This document shows positions 45,994 through 55,417 of a stretch of 64,000 bases of DNA, one piece after another. This DNA is from Ottelia alismoides (lineage: Eukaryota; Streptophyta; Magnoliopsida; Alismatales; Hydrocharitaceae), in NCBI GenBank assembly GCA_037367405.1, contig JAZKJV010010743.1, positions 248,001 to 312,000 of the forward strand, in the 5' to 3' direction. How positions within the stretch are numbered: the first letter of the stretch is position 1; the number at the start of each line of letters is the position of its first letter. A model generated the notes under the pieces. That model was not told the DNA's origin. It was given only the letters and a program-made list of their open reading frames with translations, and did not search any database. The position numbers and the translations under genes were made by a program.

Positions 45994-48900
45994 TGATGAA
46001 TACCCATTCATCACTCTTTATTCTTTTATTTTAGCTACAAAACTTTTGCCAAACACATGTATATTCCTGTAAATATTAATAATTAACAAATTACATGCAT
46101 TGTGTAAAAATGAATAATTAGCATGTTTTTGTGCATAAATAAAGGAATAAAGAAATAAAAGAAAAAGAGGGAGATATTTAGAATAAATATTGAGCGACCT
46201 AATCCCAAGGGAGGGCTCAGCATGGGCCTGACCGCATAAAAACCCAAGTAGAGGGAGATAAGGAAGCTCATGTGTGTAAATATACCTATATATAAATAAA
46301 AATATTTTCCTCTAAATAAAAATAAAATTGGGTTGTATTTATATGTATATATTTGTAAATATTAAATTAAAATAAAAATGAGAAAATTAAAAAGAAAATA
46401 AAAATACCTTCACCTTGTACATAAGCCATGTATATAGAGCCACTTATATATTTATTTATCCCTATAAATAAATAAATAAAAATCCCATAAAAATTGTATA
46501 TATTCTATATTTCATAATGTAAATAAATAAAATAAAAATCAGAAAAACAAAAATAAAATAAAAAGAACAAAAATAAAAATCAAAATAAACATTGTATATA
46601 GACCATGTATAAAGGTGTATATAACGATTTATTTAACCCTTGTAAATAAATAATAAAAATAAAAAAATACCAAAATATTCCAAATTTTATTATATAAATA
46701 AATTATAAAATTGGAATAAAAATATACAAAAATAAGTAATTAAAAATCAAAAATCAAAAATACAATATTGTATATATATACCTATATATTATACTATATT
46801 GTACATACCTTATTTTTATTTCAAAAAAATAAATAAAAATCACAAAAAATAGTTTAAAATAAAAGAAACATTTTTTATGTTTTGAGTTTTTCAAAATTCG
46901 ACCTATTTCTATTTATTATTGAATTTACAAAATTTGAATAATTGGCGGGCTCTGATTGGTCCACGGGGGATGTTGACCCCCGGTCAACTCTCCCCCCAGG
47001 ACCACCAGAGCCGGGTTTGACTCGCTCGACCCGATTTCTCCGACTTTTCCTCGCTCAACCCAATCGCCAATCACCTAAACCCCAGGCTCTATTCCTTCAT
47101 TGCAGATCCGAGACCCACGCCCGGAGGTTAGCATCGGGGTCCGAGCTCCGATAAGCTCGCCCGACCATCCTTTAGCCGGACCCCTAGCCATACTTAGACT
47201 CAGCTCCGCCGCATATTTCACGCATCTCTGGTCCTCCCCCTCGACGCCAAGGAACTCCTACACCTCGCCTGAGTGACAGCCGAGCGAGACGGAGTGGAAG
47301 TGAGGCCCGGGCAGCCGGGAAACCTTTGATCCGGCGTTTCCACCGCCGTGCACCGCCGCGAGCGCGCTCAGCCTCGGGACTCGACGCCCCCTTGAGGCAA
47401 TGACCCCCGGAGCTCCAGGAGCTCCAGCCTAGTCGATCTCCTCTGCCAGGTAGGTAGTTTAGCTTGTAGTTTAGTCTAATTTAGGATTTCCCCCAAATCG
47501 CTCTGCCATCTTCGCCGACCAAATTCACCGTCTCCATCCACCCATTTGCCGTCCCGACCCGACCTCCACCTTCACCAGACCTCTCCCCATCTTCTTCACC
47601 CATCCACCCCCAGTCTCGCCCCAGAGTAGGTCCTTCGTCCTCCGCCACCACCGCTTCGCCGGAAGGACGCCACACCGCCTCATCCTTCATCTCCCACGTG
47701 TGCAAACGGGTCGAGGCATTTTGCCCTCGACCCCTCTTTCTTCCTGTGCAAGTAGAAGGTCAAAACGACCTCGTCTGGAGGTCTTCAAGTTTAGCACAGG
47801 AGCTCCAGCTCCGCCTTGGTCGCCGGAGCATCTCTGACGTCTCCAGCTTCATCGGAGGCCCCCATTGGCTGCAGACCACTGAGGCGATTCTTCTCCGCAT
47901 CTCAGCAGCTTCCGAGGAGACCCCACGCACGAGTATCGGGTCGGCGAAGTTCGACGGCCATCTGTTCTTCCTGGATCCTCCTCGACCGTCAGATCGACCA
48001 CGCAGCTCCAGATTTGATCGGAGCCGTCCATCGCAGGGTTTCGCCACCAGCAGCCATCGTATGATCGACATGTGGCAAGGCCTGGAGCGTCCATCAGCTG
48101 GAGAGGCGCCCTCTACTGTCCACCGTTGGATCCCACACGTGGCACCCTCCCCCCCGTCCGATTAAATAAAGGGTAAATTGTTCTTAGGCCCTTTAGTTTT
48201 TAGCTGTTACTTTTTAGTCCTATAAATATTTTATCTCGTGTTTTTATTTTGTAAATATTGCATCGAGGACCTTCTTGTTTATCATATTTACACTTTAGTC
48301 CCCCTATATGTGATCCACGTGCGTCGACACATGAGTTTTGGTTAAATTGCAATTTTTGTCCTATGGTTTATGTGTGTTCTGCTTTGCATGTTTTATAATT
48401 AGATTGACACATATGACCCTCTAAGTGTGACTCACGTGTGCCGCGCGTGGTTCTCTGGGATTTTTGCAAGTTAGGCCCTAAGCTTATCAACCATGTTATC
48501 TATTGGCCCTCGGGACTTATTTTTCTTACGATTAGGTCCCTGTGCACTGGTTGGTTGTTTTTGATTTTAATAAAATAGCAAACTTCACCCAAATTAAGTG
48601 AAAATTGGACACATGGCTCCTGCCACTGTGTAAAATTTTTCCTAATTTTTGGGTATATTTCTGAGCATTTTTAGTATTTTTAAAAATTTAAAAACATCTC
48701 TTTTTCTGTCTTTCTAGATTGAAAAATCACAAAAAATATTAAAACCTTTTCAAAAATTCTAAAAAATTCATATTTTGTGTGTTTTGGTGTGCTTGATTTT
48801 CTGACCATATTTGGTCGTTTTTGGATTTATAAAAATTTTAAAAATAAAAAACCTTGAAAAACTTAGAAAAATTCTAATAAATCATAGAAAATCCCAAAAA

Positions 48901-49507
48901 TAATAAACCTTTTTCCTGATTTTTCTTAATTACTTCTATTTTAAGGAAAAATACCTTCAGGTCGTGTTAGGGCCATTTTACATTTTATTTTGGCCCTTGA
49001 AACCTGACTGGACATTATTCTTCTATTTTTGCTTTGTTTTATTTTTATAAAATTCTATAAAAATCAGAAAATTATCAAAAATTCACCAAAAACAGTAAAA
49101 AATATAAAAACCATAAAAATATTTTTGTTTGATTTTTTTGAACATTTTAGAGTAATTAAAAAATTGTTGAAAGTTGCTTGTCTTAATTGTTTTATTATTT
49201 TCTTTATAATTAAAAATTCCAAAAAAAATATAAAAATATTAGAAATCCACCAAAAATAATTTTTTTTATTTTATTTGATTTGAGACTACTTCATAGGCCG
49301 CAAGGCCATCTCGTGCTCCTTGAGTTCGACCTTGGGAGCTATACCAGGTTAATATCATAGCGAGGCTGCTAGTTTGAGTTTTCATCAATTTTTATCTTTA
49401 TTTGGTGGTCTAATAATTTTTCTTGATTAAGCTCCGAGTCCCGAGTGACTGAAGTCACAACGACCGCATTGATTTATCTACCTTAGTCTGCAGATTCACG
49501 CTCATCA
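45994..49507 (+). repeat. 5' LTR of element E
   Basis: It starts with a perfect palindrome (arms TGATGAAT and ATTCATCA around ACCC). AT-rich U3 with many AAATAAA and TATATA runs extends to about 46930. A GC-rich core follows at 46940-48165, with ORFs on both strands (up to 155 codons) that are not conserved as ORFs in the 3' LTR. A T/A-rich stretch follows, then the conserved CTCCTTGAGTTCGACCTTGG...ATACCAGGTTAAT block at 49311-49355. No confident TATA box could be assigned. Confidence 0.92.
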
Positions 49508-49510
49508 GAA

Positions 49511-49528
49511 TGGCACCGTTGCTGGGGA
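49511..49528 (+). promoter_or_regulatory. primer-binding site of element E (tRNA-Asp-like)
   Basis: TGGCACCGTTGCTGGGGA, three bases after the LTR end. 16 of 18 positions match the tRNA-Asp complement; both differences are transitions. Confidence 0.85.
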
Positions 49529-51088
49529 GCATGGCTTAGTAGTTGTTTTGTTTTTCCTTTTATTTTGTTTTCTTTCTCGCGGCTTTCCGCAGCTCTTTCT
49601 GAGTCCGCGGCTTTTCGCGGCTTTTTATTTTTCTTTTAGTTCCATTTTACTTTATTTATTTTCTTTTATCTTTTGTTTTTTCTTGTTTTGCTTGTCTATT
49701 TTATTCCCATTTCTGCATATATATACTCTGTTTTCTTTTCTTAGCTTTATTTGTTTTATTGAGGCTTGACACACTTTGTTGTTTTCTTGCGAGGGCTCGA
49801 GAGACTGAGGCGATGACTTTCGAGGAGCCGGCGCAACCACGGCTTTCGGAAGCGGCTCTCTTCTGCACGGAGCCGCAGGAGAGAGCGAGGAGGCAGCCGA
49901 GTGCAGGATTAGTGTAGCTTTAGTTTAGATTTTATTTCCTGCATTATTTGAAGTGTTGTAATAATACAGGGACAGCAGGACACTCAGCCAGACTTAGACT
50001 TTAGGGGTCTGTTTCGCCGAGCACCGGTGTGCTCGGGGGACCCCTCGTTTTTTACGCGGCTTTTTCGTGGCTTTTCTTTCTTTACTACTTATTCGGTTTC
50101 TCGCGGATTTTCGAGTCCCTAGCCTTAGGATTTTCTGCTTGACTGTGACGTAATAATTAGGATCCAAGCACCCTAATATATCTGCTTGTACCTATAGATC
50201 GGTAATTGGACCTATAATAAAAAGATTAATAAAATAGTCGATTCACTACCTTCGAGCCTACGTGCCGCAACCCACCCTACCAAGCGCTGCTCCTGAACTT
50301 GATTTGTCGAGAGGAGGAGGGGTGGACCGAGACCGGACTCTTGGATTGGAAGCTGGTGGTCGACTAGACGTTCTTTCGAGTAGAACTGCTGTTTAGGATT
50401 CGGTTTTCCGCTTGCACCATTTAGGTAGTTTTATTTCAGTCTTTAAATTCTGCGCGGATCATTTTGCATGTAGACTGCTGGAGTCAGGTACGCATCTCTT
50501 ACTCTGCATGCATCATTGATTTTCTCGCGCATCGGCTTTTTCGACTTCTCCCCCTGATTTTTGGATTTAATAACCAGGAGAATCGAAAAATTCATTAGGT
50601 GTTTGTTTTTATTGAAAAATATCTAAAAAGAAAAACAATGAAACCGGGACTGCTAATCACACTTGACCTAAAAGACATCGAATTGAAAAATCTGTCTTGG
50701 GGAGAGTAACCCCCTCCTTGTTTGGTTTGGATGAGCGAGAGAGTGACACGTACCTTAGGCTAGAGCCATATCCAATTTTTCTTGACTGATTACCGGCTTT
50801 CTGTACGGGACAGTTGGTTGAGAAATATTTGGATTCCTATTTAGCTCACGTAATCGCTCTGATAGACTGAATGATCACCTAAAATAAAATTGACAAGATA
50901 ATTGACCGATCCCTTACGGTCTTCAGCTCGTGTGCGTAGGTGAATTGGGGGTTTGCTTGTTCATCTTGCATGATTTCCAAATCCCTTCTGCCTTCTGCCT
51001 CCCCCCCATCTTCTTCTCCACCCATTCATCTGTCTTCCACCCACCCTCCCTTCAGTCTTCTTTTCTTCTTCTCCTTCACCCCTGGAAG
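49529..51088 (+). other. 5' leader of element E
   Basis: 1.56 kb before the gag start. It contains several copies of CGCGGCTTT(T/C) (for example near 49578, 49608 and 50056) and CT-rich sequence just before gag. One small upstream ORF is noted separately. The gag start is taken as the ATG at 51089, the first one followed by gag-like sequence; the frame is open upstream to about 50930. Confidence 0.6.
49813..49917 (+). CDS. small upstream ORF in element E leader
   Basis: ATG to TAG, 34 residues (starts MTFEEPAQPRLSEAALF). It lies in a locally GC-rich patch of an otherwise AT-rich leader. It may be a leader uORF or chance. No homologue is recognised. Confidence 0.25.
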   Translation: MTFEEPAQPRLSEAALFCTEPQERARRQPSAGLV

Positions 51089-52093
51089 ATGGATCCCCCT
51101 CACTTCGAGCTGACTCTTGCGGCTTTTTCTCCACTATCTGACCATCAGTCCAGTCCACCTTCTAGGGAGGTCGGATCTCCGACCAACCTCCCGCTCCCTC
51201 CCTCCCATCCCTTTCTCTACTCTGGGCATGCTGTGCTAGACGTCCGAGGATACCAGATCGAGCAGATGCGAGACACAGATGAGGCCATTTCTGAGTTGAG
51301 AGTGCACTCCGGTTATGATCAGAGAGAGCAGTGGAGATCAGTAGATAGATCCTATTCCAGATTGATGGAGGGGCAGATACGTCAGGGAGCTCAGTCAACT
51401 TCTACATTACGTCCATTCGTCTTGGATTTGGAGTACATTCAGAGACTGCTGACATTTTCAGGGGAGGCGCACGAGGAGCCGTATCTTCACCTGTCCGCAT
51501 TTGAGGAGTTTTGCCGAGCACAGTTATATTCAGATATCACTGCAGAGGAGCTGATGAGGAGGACCTTCCCATTCACACTTCATGACAGAGCCATGAGATG
51601 GCACCGACGATTGGGGAGGACATTCGATACGTGGGGAGAGCTACGCCGAGAGTTCTTATAGAGATACTTCCCCCCACGTAGAGCAGAGTTGATGCGGTCG
51701 TTGATCACCGAGTTTTCAGTTGACCCCCAGAAGCCATTGCAGGAGGCATGGCCGAGGTTTCTTGACCTCTTGAGGAGATTTCCCGGCCATGGACTTCCAC
51801 TGACAGACTTGATAGAGATCTCCATGCGGGGGATGACCGCAGAGCAGATAGCACTGGTGATTACCACATGTGGCGGTTCACACCGCAGTTCCGACATTCA
51901 CCTACTGGATACCATCTCGAGCTTACTTTCACAGAGTTCATCTTCGCGAGATGCCGTAGTTTGGACAACACATGCGGATGATGCAGTACGAGTGCGGTGT
52001 GTCACATTACATGAGGATGCAGCTTCTGCACACCAGCCAGAGGACTTGGAGCATACAACACCACTGACAGAGGAGATGACTGCGATAGCATAG
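51089..52093 (+). pseudogene. gag of element E with one internal amber stop
   Basis: Structural protein of the retrotransposon particle. It starts MDPPHFELTLAAF. The Retrotrans_gag core (about residues 120-275) shows GEAHEEPYLHLSAFEEFC, FPFTLHDRAMRWHRRLG, TWGELRREFL, then TAG at 51659-51661, then in the same frame RYFPPRRAELMRSLITEFS, QEAWPRFLDLLRRFPGHGLP and ISMRGM. The TAG falls inside the most conserved part of the domain, between the WGEL helix and RYFPP, so this copy makes a truncated gag unless read through. No CCHC zinc knuckle follows. The frame ends at a second TAG (52091-52093) and continues directly into the acidic tail. Confidence 0.9.
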
Positions 52094-53206
52094 GTTCGGA
52101 CCCAGAGTCTTCTTGAGTTCCCGTTGGTCTTCCAGCTAGAGTTCGAGGAAGCCCCAGAGTTTCCAGTCGACGAGTCTTGGATATCAGATCTTCTGATAAT
52201 CCAAGAACCGGAGGAGCCCCCGCTACTGCAGCCATCGATTCAGCCACTTCAGTTTCCAGTCCTGGAGGACTCAGCTTCTTTTCTGCAGAGATACTTCTCG
52301 GATTCAGACATCGATCATTTCTTAGCCCAGCAGCCAGAGGTCGATATGGGACACCATTTTGAGAGTACAGACACAGAGAGTCCCATATTAAAGCCTTTTG
52401 TCCTCCACTTTAACGAGTCAGACACACTTGCTGAGGACCAGTTGGCAGCCAGCATAGCCGTAGAGCGAGGATCAGCCGCACACACTTTGCCAGCTTCCGC
52501 GGTGTTGACCAGTACCTTCTCCTGCTTCCAGATTGCCGAGAGCGACATTTCAGATTATGAAGCAGCCTGGTGCACCGAGTGGATACTTGACAGTAGCGCA
52601 GATGCCCATCTAGATCCTGATCCTCTCTTACTCACTTCTGATCTTGCATTTCTCCCCGAGGGTTATCTGCGGGAGAATGCCACACACGATGAGCACTCGA
52701 TTTCACCTTCTGAGTGTGTCTCCGTTCTGGCGGAACACGAAACCGAGTCTTCTGATCCTTCTGATACTGAGTCATCTCACCTCGACGACCCTCGCGAGGA
52801 TGAGCCCATCATGGAGATATTCGATGATCTGCCCGATTTGTTTCTATTCTATGCATCGGATATCTGTCTTCTTAGAGAGTCTCCTGATCTTGATTGTTTA
52901 CACTTCTTCAAGACACTGATTGACGTGGAGGATTCCATGACTGATCCATCCTTCTCTACGTTCGATCTCTTCGGCTCTACTCTTCCACTCCAGTCTGACC
53001 CAGAGCCGACGATTTCCTTTGTGCTACCGGATCCCGATCACTTACTTCCATATAATCGGCCGGTAGCAGACACCCGCTTGATTGCATACCTGGGTGTCTT
53101 ACTTTACACTTTGCATTTTGTCGCTGTTCTCATACCGAGACTGCGACGACAGTACGACATTCACCTTAACGATGCCGTCCTGAACCTTGACACTACTTTA
53201 TCCTAG
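52094..53206 (+). CDS. acidic C-terminal tail ORF with membrane segment, element E
   Basis: The frame runs on from gag after the TAG at 52091-52093 and stays open for 370 codons; the first internal ATG is at 52346. The protein is strongly acidic (many runs such as ESSDPSDTESSHLDDPREDE and EIFDDLPDLF) and ends with a hydrophobic stretch of about 19 residues (LIAYLGVLLYTLHFVAVLI, 53078-53134) followed by basic PRLRRQ, the pattern of a tail-anchored membrane protein. No known domain was recognised. Athila elements have an env-like ORF with membrane segments near the 3' end, but after pol; here it is fused in frame to gag and pol is absent. The 1.1-kb open frame in an otherwise decayed element suggests it was under selection until recently. 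Confidence 0.6.
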   Translation, partial: VRTQSLLEFPLVFQLEFEEAPEFPVDESWISDLLIIQEPEEPPLLQPSIQPLQFPVLEDSASFLQRYFSDSDIDHFLAQQPEVDMGHHFESTDTESPILKPFVLHFNESDTLAEDQLAASIAVERGSAAHTLPASAVLTSTFSCFQIAESDISDYEAAWCTEWILDSSADAHLDPDPLLLTSDLAFLPEGYLRENATHDEHSISPSECVSVLAEHETESSDPSDTESSHLDDPREDEPIMEIFDDLPDLFLFYASDICLLRESPDLDCLHFFKTLIDVEDSMTDPSFSTFDLFGSTLPLQSDPEPTISFVLPDPDHLLPYNRPVADTRLIAYLGVLLYTLHFVAVLIPRLRRQYDIHLNDAVLNLDTTLS

Positions 53207-53355
53207 CCTTTGCGCCCAGCTAGGGGCATAAAATCTAGCGCTTGTTGAGAGGCACCTTAACATTGTACCCTTTTGTATATACGTGTTTTGTCTTAGTTGA
53301 TCTTTCTTTCTTCCGTTCTTGTTTTCACCCCAGGGTTCGCTTAGGATTATCTTTG

Positions 53356-53808
53356 CTATACTTAGGATATTCCTCATCGTAAGTATAGGGGGTTGTTTCC
53401 GAGTTGTTCTTCCATTCTGTCTCATCACTTCTGTTATGTTGCCACTACTTAAGGTTCTTCACCTTAAGTATAGGGGGAGTGATGTCCTCCATCTTGTATA
53501 TATTCGTGATTTTCTTTGTGTCTTTCTACCCTTGTTTTTGCTGCCTATACTTAGGGATATTTTACCCTAAGTATAGGGGGGGTAGACCCTGTACATTCTC
53601 CACTCGGTTTTCCTGTTGTGTACAACCTACTATACTTAGGATTATTTGATCCTAAGTATAGGGGGAAAAGCCGAGACTCTCTTGATTTCTATTCTTTCAT
53701 TCGTCTTTGTATATATCCTTCCTTTTCACTTCCCTATACTAAGCACGCGTTATGTCTTCTTCATCGCTCTTGACTCTGAGGACATCGTTCGAGCTAAGTA
53801 TAGGGGGG
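53356..53808 (+). repeat. array of five hairpins with polypurine-tract arms, element E
   Basis: Five inverted repeats spaced 75-105 bp apart. Unit 1: 53356-53392, arms CTATACTTAGGAT and ATCGTAAGTATAG. Unit 2: 53445-53477, arms ACTTAAGGT and ACCTTAAGT. Unit 3: 53545-53582, arms CTATACTTAGGG and CCCTAAGTATAG, perfect. Unit 4: 53630-53665, arms CTATACTTAGGAT and ATCCTAAGTATAG, perfect. Unit 5: 53734-53808, arms CTATACTAAGC and GCTAAGTATAG with a 48-nt loop. Every 3' arm is followed by G5-G7, giving the element's own polypurine sequence AGTATAGGGGG. The array starts 150 bp after the acidic ORF. Confidence 0.93.
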
Positions 53809-55406
53809 TGTGTATATATTTCATATATACTTTAGTCATAACTCGTACTTTGTGTGAGTGTGTTAATAAATAAAAATGGCTAAAAACTCAAAAATCCATA
53901 AAAAATAAAATTTTCCCAGTAAATAATCATTCTTTTATTGCACATACATAGCTATTGTACAAATTATTTTGTAAAAATGTTTTCAAAAACCTTTTGTGTA
54001 AAGATTGTGTAAATATTTTGCATATCAAAACTATGTATAGAGTACAAAATTTTTCCAAAATGTTTTGAAAATCAAAAGTTTGCAAAAACCTTGTGTAAAT
54101 TTGTGTAAATATTTTGCAAAACTTGCATTCATGCATACATCTATGATTTCAAAACATTTTTCGAAATTTTTTGCATTTGTAAAAATATTGTGTAAATAGC
54201 ATCCTTGTATATATGTATATAGTTTTTCCTGTATTGTAGTTGGCATTTAAACTAGCCTAGAATTAAATTGGGAAATGGAGCTTGATTAAGATCTTAATCC
54301 ACCTAATTCTAAGAGGAACCTTATAGGGCTTAGGGTTAAGGCTTTTCAGGTCCATGGTGACTTACTTCTTTGAGTCCACTAGGCTATGATCACGTGTCAT
54401 CTCAATGAGCCTAAGTAGAGCACTTAACAACACACACATGACTCATATAGACAATGGCTTTACTTGGACACCGCACTTTGCACCGAGCTCTCTACGGATG
54501 AGGTGGTGAGGAGGCAGTCTTCCTTGACTTGGGGTAGCATATGAGGGTAGTACTTCTAGGCGGAACCTCTCTTCTTCTTTTAGTGAAGGAAGTGCGTCTC
54601 AACTTGGTCTGGTTGCCATGAGGTCTAACGACAGGAGTTGTGGGTTGCAATAATGCTTCAAAAGAGGGATAGTCTACTGTCTCAAGAGGAAAAACGCCTT
54701 ATGTATATATATGCTGCACATGTATATGATTGTATAGATGCACTTGAAAAAAAATGCAAAAAGAAAATAACTCCAAAAAAGTGGTGGGTCTGAGAGAAAA
54801 TGATAATCCCACCGGAGTATGTATATAGTGCAAATAAGCAAAGCTTGAGACTTATGGATTCCATCTTATGTAGCTTGCAACAGGGAGACTTAGCTACACT
54901 GGTTGAGCTCCCAAGGATACATGGATACACTGGCCATGGTCCATTCTCTTCTTCCCCCTCTTCTTGAGCCGGTTGAACTTGAACTTAGAAGGGAATACCC
55001 CGCTCCTCGAGGAAAGAGTGGCCAGATTTGGGTCATAGAGTTACCTTGTTGGGGAGGGTTGTCATTTTGCTACTTCTGAGGTGGAGATCTGATATCACTT
55101 ACACAGTACAAGGAAAGACTCATAGTCTTCAGGGTTTGTGTATGATGACTTGTTCTGATCTGGATTATTGAGGAGTCTTGATTATAGATTAGTGGATCTT
55201 AGAGGCTGTTGAGTTTTAAACCTAAGTCCAAATAAGGTTCCGACACATTAATAATCCAAAGATCTGATCGAGCTCCATAATTCAATTTAATGAAGGCAAG
55301 TTTAATTATCAGCATTAATCCATGTTTATTCCCCTCTTTTTCTTTTTCTTTTTATTTTTTTTACTTCTTTTTCAAATAAGTGTTTGCTAAGGGACTAGCA
55401 AAGTTA
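53809..55406 (+). other. 3' untranslated region of element E
   Basis: Non-coding. It contains a degenerate repeat of TTGTGTAAATATTTTGCA (about 53989-54030 and 54082-54125), a 16-bp perfect palindrome GATTAAGATCTTAATC at 54284-54299, and ordinary sequence up to the polypurine tract. The ORFs of 60-80 codons on the minus strand lie in the low-complexity part and are not supported. Confidence 0.6.
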
Positions 55407-55417
55407 ATTATAGGGGG
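55407..55417 (+). promoter_or_regulatory. polypurine tract of element E
   Basis: ATTATAGGGGG directly before the 3' LTR. It primes plus-strand DNA in retrotransposons. It shares TATAGGGGG with the hairpin arms at 53356-53808. Confidence 0.85.

Noticed and set aside
47698..48165. 155-codon ORF in the 5' LTR of element E
   Set aside because: The matching part of the 3' LTR (57120-57590) does not keep the start or the frame. GC-rich LTR sequence, no domain.
49321..49331. GTTCGACC core as an internal Pol III B-box or tRNA-derived SINE
   Set aside because: It fits the B-box consensus, but no A-box at proper spacing, no 3' tail and no target duplication were found. The conserved block is better explained as part of the LTR.
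53646..54246. several 70-80-codon ORFs in the 3' UTR of element E
   Set aside because: They overlap the hairpin array and low-complexity repeats, and are Phe/Leu/Ile-rich by composition.
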